Shown: piece after piece, positions 17,117 to 25,639 of the stretch
Position numbering within the stretch: the first letter of the stretch is position 1
Layout: each line of letters opens with the position of its first letter
Assembly: GCA_001724995.1 (NCBI GenBank)
Contig: MEFD01000035.1
Span: 1-37,915 of the forward strand
Length of the DNA: 37,915 nucleotides
Source: Rubrivivax sp. SCN 71-131
GTDB lineage: Bacteria > Pseudomonadota > Gammaproteobacteria > Burkholderiales > Burkholderiaceae_C
Direction: 5' to 3'
Position numbers and translations under genes: made by a program
Notes under the pieces: generated by a model
Database searches by the model: none
Told to the model about the DNA's origin: nothing
The model's input: the letters and a program-made list of their open reading frames with translations, nothing else

Positions 17117-18381
17117 TGGCTGCACAAGAGGCCAACGGATACCAGGTGGTCGACACCCTCTACCTCTGGTGGACTGGGGATCCGGCAAGGCCCGTCCTGA
17201 TCGGCGAACTTGGCATGGTGCGGACGTTGAGAGGGGTATCGCTGCGCTACGCCGAGAGCTGGCGCAGCGCCGGCTTTGCGCTCAGCGAGGATCTCCCTTT
17301 GATCGACACGGAGTTCCTGCCGACCGACAAGGAGACTGCTGTCGGAGCCGTCGACGATGCCCGGCCCGACCGCTGGGGCGAGCGAGTCATCCGGTTCCTG
17401 GACAAGCCGCAGCGCCTGTCCTTGATGGAGTACCTCTACTTCGCGGGAGACGAGCGCTTCGGTGCGCTGGGTGTGTCGACCTCAGGCGATGAATACCTGG
17501 CGCGCCGCCTGGGGCCCCTGCCAGAACTTGCGGATGTGGCCCAGATCGATGAACTGGTGAAGAAGGTGGCGGCAGGCGAACCGGTCCCGGCAGAGCAGCG
17601 CCGCCTGATCGCGCCCGGCGCGACGATGGGTGGTGCGCGGCCCAAGGCGCTGCTCGCCATCGGTGGCGAGCAGTGGGTGCTGAAGTTCTCCGAGCCCGGC
17701 GAGCTTGTCGACATGCCGCTCATCGAGCACGCAGCCATGAGGCTGGCCGAACAGGCGCAGATCCGCGTGGCCACGACCCGGCCGGTCGCGCTGGCGCGAG
17801 GACATGCGGTTGCGGTCAAGCGCTTCGACCGATCCTTGGGTGGCGAAGGCTACCGCCGCCGGCACGCCCTGTCCGCCCATGTCGCGCTCAAGGCGGCAGG
17901 CGAGGGCCCAGGCTATCCAGAGTTGGCTCAACTGCTGCGCAGGCGCGGCGTGGCCGAGGCGTCGCTGGGCAGGGTCCAGATGGCCGAACTGTTTCGCCGC
18001 ATGGTGTTCAACATCCTGATCGACAACACCGACGATCACGAAAAGAACCACGCGCTGCTGATGACCGACCGCGGCGAGTACGAGCTGTCGCCCGCCTTCG
18101 ACGTGCTGCCCACGGGGCAGGCGCTGGGCTACCAGCAGATGCGCGTCGGTGCCGACATGGCGGACTCCACGCTGGCCAATGCCCTGTCGGAGCACGGCCA
18201 GTTCGGGCTCGAGCGGGACGAAGCCGAGTCACACGTTCGAAAGATCGTCGCCGTGGTGTCGGGCTGGAAGGCGCACTTTGCTGCGGCGGGTGTGCGGGCG
18301 GCTGATATCGAGTCGCTGGCCCAGCAAGTGGACCGGCCGTTTCTGGCCGATCAGCGCCGTGCATGGGGTGGTGCCGGGTGA
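17116..18381 (+). CDS. hipA: HipA-like serine/threonine kinase toxin
   Basis: A 421-residue HipA-family kinase. The glycine-rich ATP-binding turn is TMGGARPKALL (170-180). The catalytic loop is LIDNTDDHEKNHALL (301-315), with Asp306/Asp307 and Asn311, and the metal-binding Asp329 is in SPAFDVLPT. E. coli HipA phosphorylates glutamyl-tRNA synthetase and triggers persistence; the target here is unknown. All kinase motifs are intact. The N-terminal subdomain is in the same reading frame, so this is a one-gene HipA rather than the split HipT type. Confidence 0.88.
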   Translation: MAAQEANGYQVVDTLYLWWTGDPARPVLIGELGMVRTLRGVSLRYAESWRSAGFALSEDLPLIDTEFLPTDKETAVGAVDDARPDRWGERVIRFLDKPQRLSLMEYLYFAGDERFGALGVSTSGDEYLARRLGPLPELADVAQIDELVKKVAAGEPVPAEQRRLIAPGATMGGARPKALLAIGGEQWVLKFSEPGELVDMPLIEHAAMRLAEQAQIRVATTRPVALARGHAVAVKRFDRSLGGEGYRRRHALSAHVALKAAGEGPGYPELAQLLRRRGVAEASLGRVQMAELFRRMVFNILIDNTDDHEKNHALLMTDRGEYELSPAFDVLPTGQALGYQQMRVGADMADSTLANALSEHGQFGLERDEAESHVRKIVAVVSGWKAHFAAAGVRAADIESLAQQVDRPFLADQRRAWGGAG

Positions 18382-18418
18382 CGTGCGGTCGTTGGCCCGC
18401 CCGCCTTTCTTGTCGCCC

Positions 18419-18428
18419 GGGGGGGGGG
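18419..18428. repeat. Ten-G homopolymer upstream of the ABC operon
   Basis: A run of ten G about 70 bases before the ATPase start codon. Runs of this length can change by slippage. No promoter element could be placed relative to it. Confidence 0.5.
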
Positions 18429-18498
18429 CGATAGTCGCAGCGCGCGTCGTTAGACTCGGGCAACGCCAAGAACCCCAGACGAGAACCGCCCCAAGCCC

Positions 18499-19338
18499 AT
18501 GGCAGACGCTGTTGCCGGCCTCAGCGCCGTCACCAAGTCCTACCGCATGGACGACGTCACCGTGCCCGTGCTGCAGGGCATCGACGTCGAGATCCGGCCG
18601 GGCTGCTTCACCGTGCTGCTGGGGCCCTCGGGCAGCGGCAAGACGACGCTGCTGAACCTCGTCGGCTGCCTGGACCGGCCCGATGCCGGCAAGGTGGTCG
18701 TCGCCGGCACCGACATCGGCGGCCTGAACGACGACGAGCTCGCCGACTTCCGCGCCGAGAACATCGGCTTCGTCTTCCAGTCCTTCAACCTGATCCCGGT
18801 GCTGAGCGCGTTCGAGAACGTCGAGTACCCGCTCGTGCTCGCCGGCATGGAGCCGGAGCGCCGCCGCCGCCGCGTTTCGCGCCTGCTGGACGCGGTCGGG
18901 CTTGCCGACCGCGCGAGAAACCGCCCCGGCCAGCTCTCGGGTGGCCAGCGCCAGCGCGTGGCGATCGCGCGGGCGCTGGCGCGCAAGCCGCGGCTGGTGA
19001 TCGCCGACGAACCAACCGCCAATCTCGACAGCCGGACCGGCGCGGCGATCATCGCGCTCATGCGCTGGATGCAGCAGAAATTCCAGATCTCGTTTATCTT
19101 CTCCTCGCACGACAGCGGCCTCATCAAGGCCGCCGACGACCTCATCGTGCTGCGCGACGGCGTCATCCAGTCGGTGCGCCGCAAGCCCGAGGAAGGGCGA
19201 GCCGCCGCCACCGCCACCGCCAAACGCGAAGATGAGGTCGGCGGGGCCGGTGCCGACGCTCCCTGGGCGGCACCGCGGGCGCCTCTGCCCGACACCGACT
19301 TTTCCTTCCTGCAGGACGGCACGCCTGCGGCGCCGTGA
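18499..19338 (+). CDS. ABC transporter ATP-binding protein, LolD/MacB-like
   Basis: A 279-residue ATPase with Walker A GPSGSGKTT (near residue 43), Q-loop FVFQSFNLIP, signature LSGGQRQR, Walker B LVIADEPTANLD and the switch His in SSHD. These features place it in the LolD/MacB family, which drives mechanical export of lipoproteins or amphiphiles without passing substrate through the membrane. An unusual 50-residue C-terminal tail rich in Ala, Pro and charged residues follows the fold. It is the first gene of a four-gene operon with a permease, a LolA-like carrier and an outer-membrane barrel. Confidence 0.88.
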   Translation: MADAVAGLSAVTKSYRMDDVTVPVLQGIDVEIRPGCFTVLLGPSGSGKTTLLNLVGCLDRPDAGKVVVAGTDIGGLNDDELADFRAENIGFVFQSFNLIPVLSAFENVEYPLVLAGMEPERRRRRVSRLLDAVGLADRARNRPGQLSGGQRQRVAIARALARKPRLVIADEPTANLDSRTGAAIIALMRWMQQKFQISFIFSSHDSGLIKAADDLIVLRDGVIQSVRRKPEEGRAAATATAKREDEVGGAGADAPWAAPRAPLPDTDFSFLQDGTPAAP

Positions 19339-19342
19339 TGCC

Positions 19343-20758
19343 GTGTTGACGACGCTCTCGCTGGCCGCGCGCAACCTGCTGCGCAACCGTCGGCGCTCGC
19401 TGGCCACGCTGCTGGCGCTGGCCATCGGCGCCAGCAGCGTGCTGCTCTTCGGCGGCTACGCGGCCGACATCCGCGCCACGCTGCTCACCGACTACGTGCA
19501 GAACGGCGGCCACCTGCGCATCCAGCACAAGGACTTCTACCTCTTCGGCAGCGGCAACCCGACGGCCTACGGCATCGCCGGCTACGAGCAGATCGTCAAG
19601 GCGATCGAGGACGATCCCGAACTGAAGGGCGAACTGCGGGTGGTCTCGCCGACGCTGGTCTTCGGCGGTCTCGCCGGCAACTACGAGGCCGGCGTCTCGC
19701 GCCCGGTGATCGGCGTGGGCTACGTGGCCGACGACGTCGCGCGCATGCGGCAGTGGAACGAGTTCGGCCTGCCCGAGATCAACGGCCCCTATGCCCTCGT
19801 GGGCGCACCGGATGACGCCGTCATCGTCGGCGTCGGCCTGGCGCGCGTGCTGCTGCTGTGCCAGAAGCTGCAGGTGCCGGACTGCCCGCGTCCTTCGGCC
19901 GCCGACGGCGCCTCGACCGAGCAGGGTGCTGCGCTGCCCGACGACATCGCCGCGCTCGCCGCCGCCGAGCCCGGCGACGCCGCCGCGCGTGGCGCCGCGG
20001 CCGCGGGCGAGGTCTCGCTCGAGCTGCTGGCGACGCAGCCGCGCGGCTCGCCCAACGTCGCTGCCGTCAAGGTGCGCGCGGCCGAGGACCAGGGCTTCAA
20101 GGAGCTCGACGAAGTCACCGTCAAGCTCCAGCTCGACCAGGCGCAGCGCCTCGTCTACGGCAAGGGGGAGCCGCGGGCCACCGCCATCATGGTGCAGATC
20201 GAGCACACGGCGCGCATCCCGCAGGTGGCGGCACGGCTGGGTCAGCTGCTCGAGCGCACGGTGCCCGGGCACGCGCTCACGGTGATGGACTTCCGCGCGC
20301 TCAACCCCTTCTTCGACGAGACGATCGCGCTCTTCAACACCATCTTCGGCTTCATCTTCGTGCTCATCGGCGGCATCGTGCTCTTCACCGTCGGCAACAC
20401 GATGATGGCCGCGGTGATGGAGCGCACCGCCGAGATCGGCACCGTGCGCGCCGTGGGCCTGCGCCAGTCGGGCATCCGCCGCCTCTTCGTCACCGAGGGC
20501 TTCCTGCTGGGCTGCGTCGGCGCCGTGACCGGCGTCGTCACGGCGCTCGTGCTGGCGGCCTTCGTCAACGCGCTCGACCTCTCCTGGCTGCCGCCGGGCT
20601 CGTCGACGCCGCTGCCGCTGGCCATCCGCATCTTCGGCGAATACGGCATGATCGCCGGCACCGCGGTCGGCCTCGTCGTCATTGCCACGCTCTCGGCCTG
20701 GCTTCCCGCGTGGCGCGCCGCGCGCCTGAGCATCGTCGATGCGCTGAGACACGCCTGA
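19343..20758 (+). CDS. ABC transporter permease, FtsX/LolC-MacB type
   Basis: A 471-residue permease with the four-helix layout of type VII transporters: one N-terminal membrane helix (SLATLLALAIGASSVLLFGG), a large periplasmic domain of about 300 residues, and three C-terminal helices (FGFIFVLIGGIVLFTVGNTM onward) including the FtsX-type ERTAEIGTVRAVGLR coupling segment. The periplasmic domain carries a low-complexity Ala/Pro/Glu insertion (about residues 185-225) preceded by two Cys. The GTG at 19343 (or TTG at 19346) starts right after the ATPase stop; no good ribosome site is seen, so coupling is likely. The stop overlaps the next ATG. Confidence 0.85.
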   Translation: MLTTLSLAARNLLRNRRRSLATLLALAIGASSVLLFGGYAADIRATLLTDYVQNGGHLRIQHKDFYLFGSGNPTAYGIAGYEQIVKAIEDDPELKGELRVVSPTLVFGGLAGNYEAGVSRPVIGVGYVADDVARMRQWNEFGLPEINGPYALVGAPDDAVIVGVGLARVLLLCQKLQVPDCPRPSAADGASTEQGAALPDDIAALAAAEPGDAAARGAAAAGEVSLELLATQPRGSPNVAAVKVRAAEDQGFKELDEVTVKLQLDQAQRLVYGKGEPRATAIMVQIEHTARIPQVAARLGQLLERTVPGHALTVMDFRALNPFFDETIALFNTIFGFIFVLIGGIVLFTVGNTMMAAVMERTAEIGTVRAVGLRQSGIRRLFVTEGFLLGCVGAVTGVVTALVLAAFVNALDLSWLPPGSSTPLPLAIRIFGEYGMIAGTAVGLVVIATLSAWLPAWRAARLSIVDALRHA

Positions 20759-21546
20759 TGAACTCCTTGCGTCGTTCCCTTCTTCTTCCCCTGGCGACAC
20801 TGGCCCTGCCCTGGCCGCTGCGCGTGCGCGCGCAGGCCACGGACGCCCAGGCGCTGCTGGCCGCCAGCGACGCCATCCGCAACCCGACGCAGCCCTTTCG
20901 TGCCATCGTCACCGTCATCGAGTTCGAGAAGGGCCGCCAGGTCGACACCACGACGCTGAGCAGCCATGCGCGCATGCTCGACGAAAGCGGCCAGTTCGCC
21001 ACGCTGCTGCGCTTCGAGGAGCCCGCGCGCGACGCCGGCAAGCTGATGCTGAAGAACGGCAAGGACCTGTGGTTCTTCGACCCGGGCACCAGGTCCAGCG
21101 TGCGCATCTCGCCGCAGCAGCGGCTGATGGGCGAGGCGTCCAACGGCGACGTCGTCACCGTCAACTTCGCGCGCGACTACAAGGCCGAGGACGGCGGCGA
21201 GGAGAGCATCTCCGACGGCGAGCGCAAGCCGCGCCAGGCGCGCAAGCTGCTGCTCACGGCCGCCTCCGACGACGCCACCTACGCAGCGATCGAGCTCTGG
21301 ATCGACGCCGACGACAAGCGCCCGATCAAGGCACGCTTCCTTGCCGACTCCGGCCGCCTGCTGAAGACCGCCTACTACCGCCGCTTCGAGCGCCACCTCG
21401 GCCTGCAGCGGCCGACCGAGACGGTGATCATCGACGGCCTCAACCCGCAGCAGGTGACGCTGGTGCGGCTCTCCGACATCGCCGCCCGTAACATCCCGGT
21501 GACGTGGTTCCAGCGCGACTACCTGCCACGCTTCCAGGGAGACTGA
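20758..21546 (+). CDS. LolA-like outer-membrane lipoprotein-sorting periplasmic protein
   Basis: A 262-residue secreted protein with a signal peptide of about 26 residues ending RVRAQA. The mature part matches the LolA_like/outer-membrane lipoprotein-sorting family: an early strand FRAIVTVIEFEKGRQVD, the long antiparallel sheet around TLLRFEEPARDAGKLMLKNG and the KDLWFFDPGTRSSVRIS segment that forms the hydrophobic half-barrel in such carriers. It probably shuttles an acylated molecule released by the ABC pair across the periplasm. There is no lipobox. Its start overlaps the permease stop, and the barrel gene follows after 4 bases. Confidence 0.82.
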   Translation: MNSLRRSLLLPLATLALPWPLRVRAQATDAQALLAASDAIRNPTQPFRAIVTVIEFEKGRQVDTTTLSSHARMLDESGQFATLLRFEEPARDAGKLMLKNGKDLWFFDPGTRSSVRISPQQRLMGEASNGDVVTVNFARDYKAEDGGEESISDGERKPRQARKLLLTAASDDATYAAIELWIDADDKRPIKARFLADSGRLLKTAYYRRFERHLGLQRPTETVIIDGLNPQQVTLVRLSDIAARNIPVTWFQRDYLPRFQGD

Positions 21547-21550
21547 TCCG

Positions 21551-22843
21551 ATGCGTCCACTCTGCACCCCGGCGCGCGCCCGCGCGCTGCTGCCCGTCGT
21601 CGCCGCCCTGCTGTTCGGGGCCGGTCCCGCGCTCGCCTCCGACGACGACGCGCTGGCCCTCGAGCCCGAGGTGCAGGAGGCGCCGGCGAAGCCGGCCGCG
21701 CGCCCCGCGCTGCGCGCCTTCGCAGAGCTGACGGCCGGGCGCCTCTCCCAGCGCTACGGGCTGGGCCGCGAGGACGTGCGTCGGGCCTCGCTGGACCTGG
21801 TGTGGGATGTCAAGCTCGGCGCGCAGTGGCGAGCGGTGATCTCCGACCGCCTCGACGACATGCATCCGGTGGATGCCGGCGGGCGCTCCACGCTCAACAG
21901 CCTGCGCGAGGCCTTCGTCGGCTGGCAGGGCAGCCAGGGGCGCTTCGCCGCCGATCTCGGGCGCATCAACTACCGCAACGGACCGGCCTACGGCTACAAC
22001 CCGACCGACTACTTTCGCGACGGCGCCTCGCGCGCGGTGACCACCGCCGACCCGCTGGCGCTGCGCGAGAACCGCCTGGGCACGGTGATGCTGCGCGGGC
22101 AGTGGCTGTGGCAGGGCGGCAGCGCCAGCCTGGCGCTGGCGCCCAAGCTGCGCGACCACGCCAGCCGCGAGTCCTTCAGCGCCGACTGGGGCGCCACCAA
22201 CCACGCCGACCGCGTGCTGCTGGCGCTGGGCACCCAGCCCTCCGAGCGCATCAGCGTGCAGGCCTTCGCCTTCCACGAGCGCGGCGTCGGCGCGCAGCTC
22301 GGCGCCAGCGGCACGGCCCTGCTGGGCGATGCCACGGTGGCCTTCGTCGAATGGTCGGGCGGGCGCGGCACCGAGTTGCTGACGGCCAGCCTGGGCCCCG
22401 ACAAGCGCATCCGCACGCGTCAGCAGGCCGTGGTCGGGGCCACCTACACGACCGCCAGCCGCCTGTCGCTGACGGCCGAGCTCGAGTACAACGGCTTCGC
22501 GCTCGACAAGGCGGGCTGGCGGCAGGCGCTGGCCACGCACGGCCTCGAGGCCATGGGCGCCTATCTCTACGAGGTGCAGCGCCGCCAGGACATCGCCTCG
22601 CGCCGCGCCGCGATGGTCTACGTGACGCAGAAGGACGCCGGCCTGAAGAACCTGGACCTCACGGGCCTGGTGCGCTTCAACCTGCTGGACGACAGCCGCT
22701 TCGTCTGGGTCGAGGCGCGCTATCACTTCAGCCGCGTCGACCTGGCGCTGCAGTGGCAGGGCAACCTGGGCGATGCGCTGACCGAATACGGCGCCCAGCC
22801 CGGACGCAGCCTGGTGCAGTTGCTGGCCGCGTTCTACTTCTGA
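21551..22843 (+). CDS. Outer-membrane beta-barrel protein of unknown function
   Basis: A 430-residue protein with a signal peptide to about residue 29 (ALASDDD). The remainder has alternating amphipathic strands with many aromatic girdle residues, and the last residue is Phe in LVQLLAAFYF, a standard Bam recognition signal. It is not a family I can name; similar barrels accompany RND or Lol-like lipid exporters and were once annotated in the DUF1302-like group. As the last gene of the ABC/LolA-like operon it is the likely outer-membrane receptor or exit point. Converges with the ketosynthase gene, leaving 31 bases between them. Confidence 0.7.
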   Translation: MRPLCTPARARALLPVVAALLFGAGPALASDDDALALEPEVQEAPAKPAARPALRAFAELTAGRLSQRYGLGREDVRRASLDLVWDVKLGAQWRAVISDRLDDMHPVDAGGRSTLNSLREAFVGWQGSQGRFAADLGRINYRNGPAYGYNPTDYFRDGASRAVTTADPLALRENRLGTVMLRGQWLWQGGSASLALAPKLRDHASRESFSADWGATNHADRVLLALGTQPSERISVQAFAFHERGVGAQLGASGTALLGDATVAFVEWSGGRGTELLTASLGPDKRIRTRQQAVVGATYTTASRLSLTAELEYNGFALDKAGWRQALATHGLEAMGAYLYEVQRRQDIASRRAAMVYVTQKDAGLKNLDLTGLVRFNLLDDSRFVWVEARYHFSRVDLALQWQGNLGDALTEYGAQPGRSLVQLLAAFYF

Positions 22844-22874
22844 TCGCCGCCCGAGCGACGCCCGCGCGCAGCGG

Positions 22875-24128
22875 CTAGGCCTTGCGCAGCGCCAGCACCA
22901 CGTTGCTGCCGCCGAAGGCGAAGGAGTTCGACAGCGCCAGCGGCAGATGTCCGACTTCGCGTCCTTCGCCGAGCACGTGGTCGACGCCGACGCAGGCCGG
23001 ATCGATCTCGGCGCGGTGCGCCGTCGGCGGGATCATGCCCTTGTGCACGGCCATCACCGTGAGCAGCGCCTCGATGGCGCCGGCGGCGCCCATCAGGTGG
23101 CCGTGCATCGACTTCGTCGCGCTCACCGGCAGCGTCGCCGCCCGGTCGCCGAAGAACTGCCGCAGCGCGTCGATCTCCACCGGGTCGCCCTCGGGCGTGG
23201 CCGTGCCGTGGGCGTTGACGTAGCCCACCTCGTCGGGGTTGGCCCCGGCGTCGCGCAGCGCGTCGCGCAGCGCGCGCAACTGCCCGGCAGCCAGCGGCGC
23301 CGTGATGTGGCCGTGGTCGCAGGAACTGCCTGATCCGGCGAGTTCGGCGTAAATGCGTGCACCACGCGCGAGTGCGTGCTCACGTTCCTCGAGCGCGAAA
23401 ATCGCCGCGCCCTCACCCAGCACGAGTCCGTTGCGGTCAGCGGCGAACGGTCGACAGGCGCTGCGCGCGGCGTCGTCGTCGGCCGCCGGCGCCAGCACCT
23501 GCATCGACAGCCAGGCCTTGACGATGCCGTAGGGCAGCGCGGCTTCCGAGCCGCCGCTGATGACGACGTCGCTGTCGCCGCCGCGGATGCGCCGGGCGGC
23601 GTCGGCCAGCGCTGCGGCGGCCGAGGCGCAGGCCACCGAGTAGGTATGGCAGGCGCCGCCCAGGCCGTAGAGCTGCGCGATGTGCGAGGCCGGCGCGTTG
23701 TTCATGCACTGCACGACCGTCAGCGGCGAAAGCCGCGAGCGGTTGCGCACGAACAGGTCGCGGTAGCCCTTCTCGGTGGACTGCGCGCCGCCGACGCAGG
23801 TGCCCAGCAGCACCGCCACGCGCTCCCGCTGTTCCTCGTTCAGCGCATCCAGGCCGGCATCCGTCCAGGCCGCCGCCGCGGCCTGCACCGCGAGCTGGCC
23901 GACGCGGTCCATCGCCGCGCTGCGGCTGCGCCCGATCAGCGGCGCCGGATCGACGCCGCTGCAGACGGCGCTGGCGATGGTCACCGAATGCGGCTCATCG
24001 CCGACGGCGTTGCAGCGGATCGCGCTTTGCCCCGCCATCGCCTGGGCGAACGCCGGCTCGACGGCGTTACCCCAGGGCGAGATCAGCCCCAGGCCGGTGA
24101 TGACGACGCGCCGACGGGCCGGGTTCAT
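22875..24128 (-). CDS. Beta-ketoacyl-ACP synthase (FabF-like ketosynthase)
   Basis: A 417-residue condensing enzyme of the FabB/FabF fold. The Cys-His-His triad is intact: Cys167 in YSVACASAA, His307 in NAHGTATPEGD and His344 in KSMHGHLMGAAG. It should extend an acyl-ACP with malonyl-ACP. It is probably not the housekeeping FabF, because it sits in a private operon with its own carrier protein and a hydrolase rather than with fabD, fabG and acpP. It is the last gene of the minus-strand operon, 4 bases after the ACP gene. Substrate chain length cannot be read from sequence by eye. Confidence 0.88.
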   Translation of the reverse strand: MNPARRRVVITGLGLISPWGNAVEPAFAQAMAGQSAIRCNAVGDEPHSVTIASAVCSGVDPAPLIGRSRSAAMDRVGQLAVQAAAAAWTDAGLDALNEEQRERVAVLLGTCVGGAQSTEKGYRDLFVRNRSRLSPLTVVQCMNNAPASHIAQLYGLGGACHTYSVACASAAAALADAARRIRGGDSDVVISGGSEAALPYGIVKAWLSMQVLAPAADDDAARSACRPFAADRNGLVLGEGAAIFALEEREHALARGARIYAELAGSGSSCDHGHITAPLAAGQLRALRDALRDAGANPDEVGYVNAHGTATPEGDPVEIDALRQFFGDRAATLPVSATKSMHGHLMGAAGAIEALLTVMAVHKGMIPPTAHRAEIDPACVGVDHVLGEGREVGHLPLALSNSFAFGGSNVVLALRKA

Positions 24129-24132
24129 CGCC

Positions 24133-24402
24133 TCAACCTTGCGCGGCCTTGGCGGCGAGCTGCGCCATGAACGGCTCGATCAGGCGCTGCAGATCGGCCA
24201 CCGTCTTCGGCCGCTCGGTGGGCTCGGCGATCGACGTGCCGATCGTGTCCTCGAGCGCGAACAGCATCTCCGCCAGCGACAGCGAATCGAGGTCCAGGTC
24301 CGCAAGCCTGGCCTGCGGCTGGACCGACTCCGCGGGCGCGTCGGAGTACTTGCCGATGACTTGGCGGATCAGGGTGAGGGAATCGATTTCAGGCGCGGGC
24401 AT
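24133..24402 (-). CDS. Acyl carrier protein
   Basis: An 89-residue acidic helical protein with the phosphopantetheine attachment motif DLDSLS (Ser40). The N-terminal helix (IDSLTLIRQVIGKYS) and the helix after the motif fit the ACP fold. The Ala-rich C-terminal tail is not typical of housekeeping AcpP. Its start overlaps the hydrolase gene end by 14 bases, so it is translationally coupled and dedicated to this operon. Confidence 0.88.
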   Translation of the reverse strand: MPAPEIDSLTLIRQVIGKYSDAPAESVQPQARLADLDLDSLSLAEMLFALEDTIGTSIAEPTERPKTVADLQRLIEPFMAQLAAKAAQG

Positions 24403-25522
24403 GCTCGGTACTCCTCGGGGCTGGATGCTTCACGGTGGTGGCCATCTTGCTGCCTGCATCGGCGGTGCTGCCGGAAGCTTGAAGAAATTCCTTCATCTCG
24501 CCGAGAACGCGTGCCTTTTCCTTGTCGATGCTGATCATGTGATAACTGTCGTTGAGGATCACGCAGTGCACGCGCTTGGAACTCACGCCGCTGGCGACCT
24601 CGAAGGCGCTGCGCGGCGACGCCGCCTCGTCCTCGCGCGCGTGCAGGAGCAGCGTCGGCGCGGTGATGGCGGCCAGGCCCTGGCGCACCAGGCGCATCAG
24701 GTCCTGCGCCTGCAGCAGGTCGCTCACGCGCAGCACCGCGGCACCGGCGTCCGAGCCGCCGGACTCCTTCATCTGCGCGGCCACCCAGGCGCGCAGGCGC
24801 TCGTCCTTCAGGCCGAAGGGCTCGCGCTCCCTGACGGCGATGCGGCCGAGCAGGGGGAAGACGCGGGCCAGCGGCAGGAACACGCGACTGCGTGGCGCCG
24901 CCCAGCCGTCGTAGTGCAGCGTGGTCGAGAGCGCGAGGATGTGCGAGACCGCCTCCCCGCGCCGTGCGGCGACCGCCAGCGAGAGCAGCGCGCCGATGCA
25001 CAGGCCGCCGACCGCCAGCGTGTCGCACTGCGCGCGCATGCGATCGAACTCCGCCAGCGCCGCGGCAGCCCACTCGCGGTGCCCCGACGGCGCGCGCGAG
25101 GGCAGGCCGTGCGAATAGCCTTCGATGACCGCGATGCGCACCGAATAGCCGGCACGGTGAAGGCCACGCGCCAGGTACTGCAATTCGAGCGGCGTGCTCG
25201 ACAGGCCGTGAAACAGCAGCACGCCGTGGCGGCCGCCGGGCAGGTTCAGGGCCGTCGGCCCGGCCGGCTTCTCGACGCGCAGGCCCGGTTCGGGCAGGGC
25301 CGCGCCACCGGCCGTCGGCCGCAGCACGGTGAGCTCGGTCGGCGGACCGTCGCCGGTGGCGGGCCGATACCAGCCGGTGAGCTGGCCCTTGGCGTCGCGC
25401 CGGCCGTCGTCCAGCCAGGTGCCGCCGCGTGCCGGGCCGAAGCGGCTCGGCCCGAAGCGGCTCTCGCCGAAGCGGCTGATGCCGGCATCGGTTTCGACCA
25501 AACGACGGGCGGTGGACTCCAT
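24389..25522 (-). CDS. Alpha/beta-hydrolase, carboxylesterase-like, with a Cys nucleophile
   Basis: A 377-residue hydrolase. The oxyanion loop is VLLFHGLSSTP, the nucleophile elbow is GLCIG with Cys175 in place of the usual Ser, and the acid and base are probably Asp298 (HAREDEA) and His328 (NDSYHMI). The fold resembles monoacylglycerol lipase/Est30 carboxylesterases; Cys nucleophiles are known in dienelactone hydrolase and some acyltransferase-like members. The N-terminal 95 residues are extra and include three RFG-type repeats. The ATG at 25522 is preferred; an in-frame ATG at 25591 would add 23 basic residues. As first gene of the ACP/ketosynthase operon it may release or transfer the acyl chain. 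Confidence 0.8.
   Translation of the reverse strand: MESTARRLVETDAGISRFGESRFGPSRFGPARGGTWLDDGRRDAKGQLTGWYRPATGDGPPTELTVLRPTAGGAALPEPGLRVEKPAGPTALNLPGGRHGVLLFHGLSSTPLELQYLARGLHRAGYSVRIAVIEGYSHGLPSRAPSGHREWAAAALAEFDRMRAQCDTLAVGGLCIGALLSLAVAARRGEAVSHILALSTTLHYDGWAAPRSRVFLPLARVFPLLGRIAVREREPFGLKDERLRAWVAAQMKESGGSDAGAAVLRVSDLLQAQDLMRLVRQGLAAITAPTLLLHAREDEAASPRSAFEVASGVSSKRVHCVILNDSYHMISIDKEKARVLGEMKEFLQASGSTADAGSKMATTVKHPAPRSTEHARA
25437..25481. repeat. Three 15-bp tandem repeats in the hydrolase N-terminus
   Basis: Units begin CCGAAGCGGCT at 25437, 25452 and 25467 and encode three SRFG(E/P) pentapeptides on the minus strand. The copy number could vary by slippage. Confidence 0.8.
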
Positions 25523-25639
25523 GAATCGACGACGGGCGCAGCGGCGACAACAGCGCCTGCGCCATGCACTGCAAGGGAAGGAGTGCACCATATCAGACTG
25601 CGTTTTCCGCGGTGACGCGACCCCCGCGTTCCGGTTACA

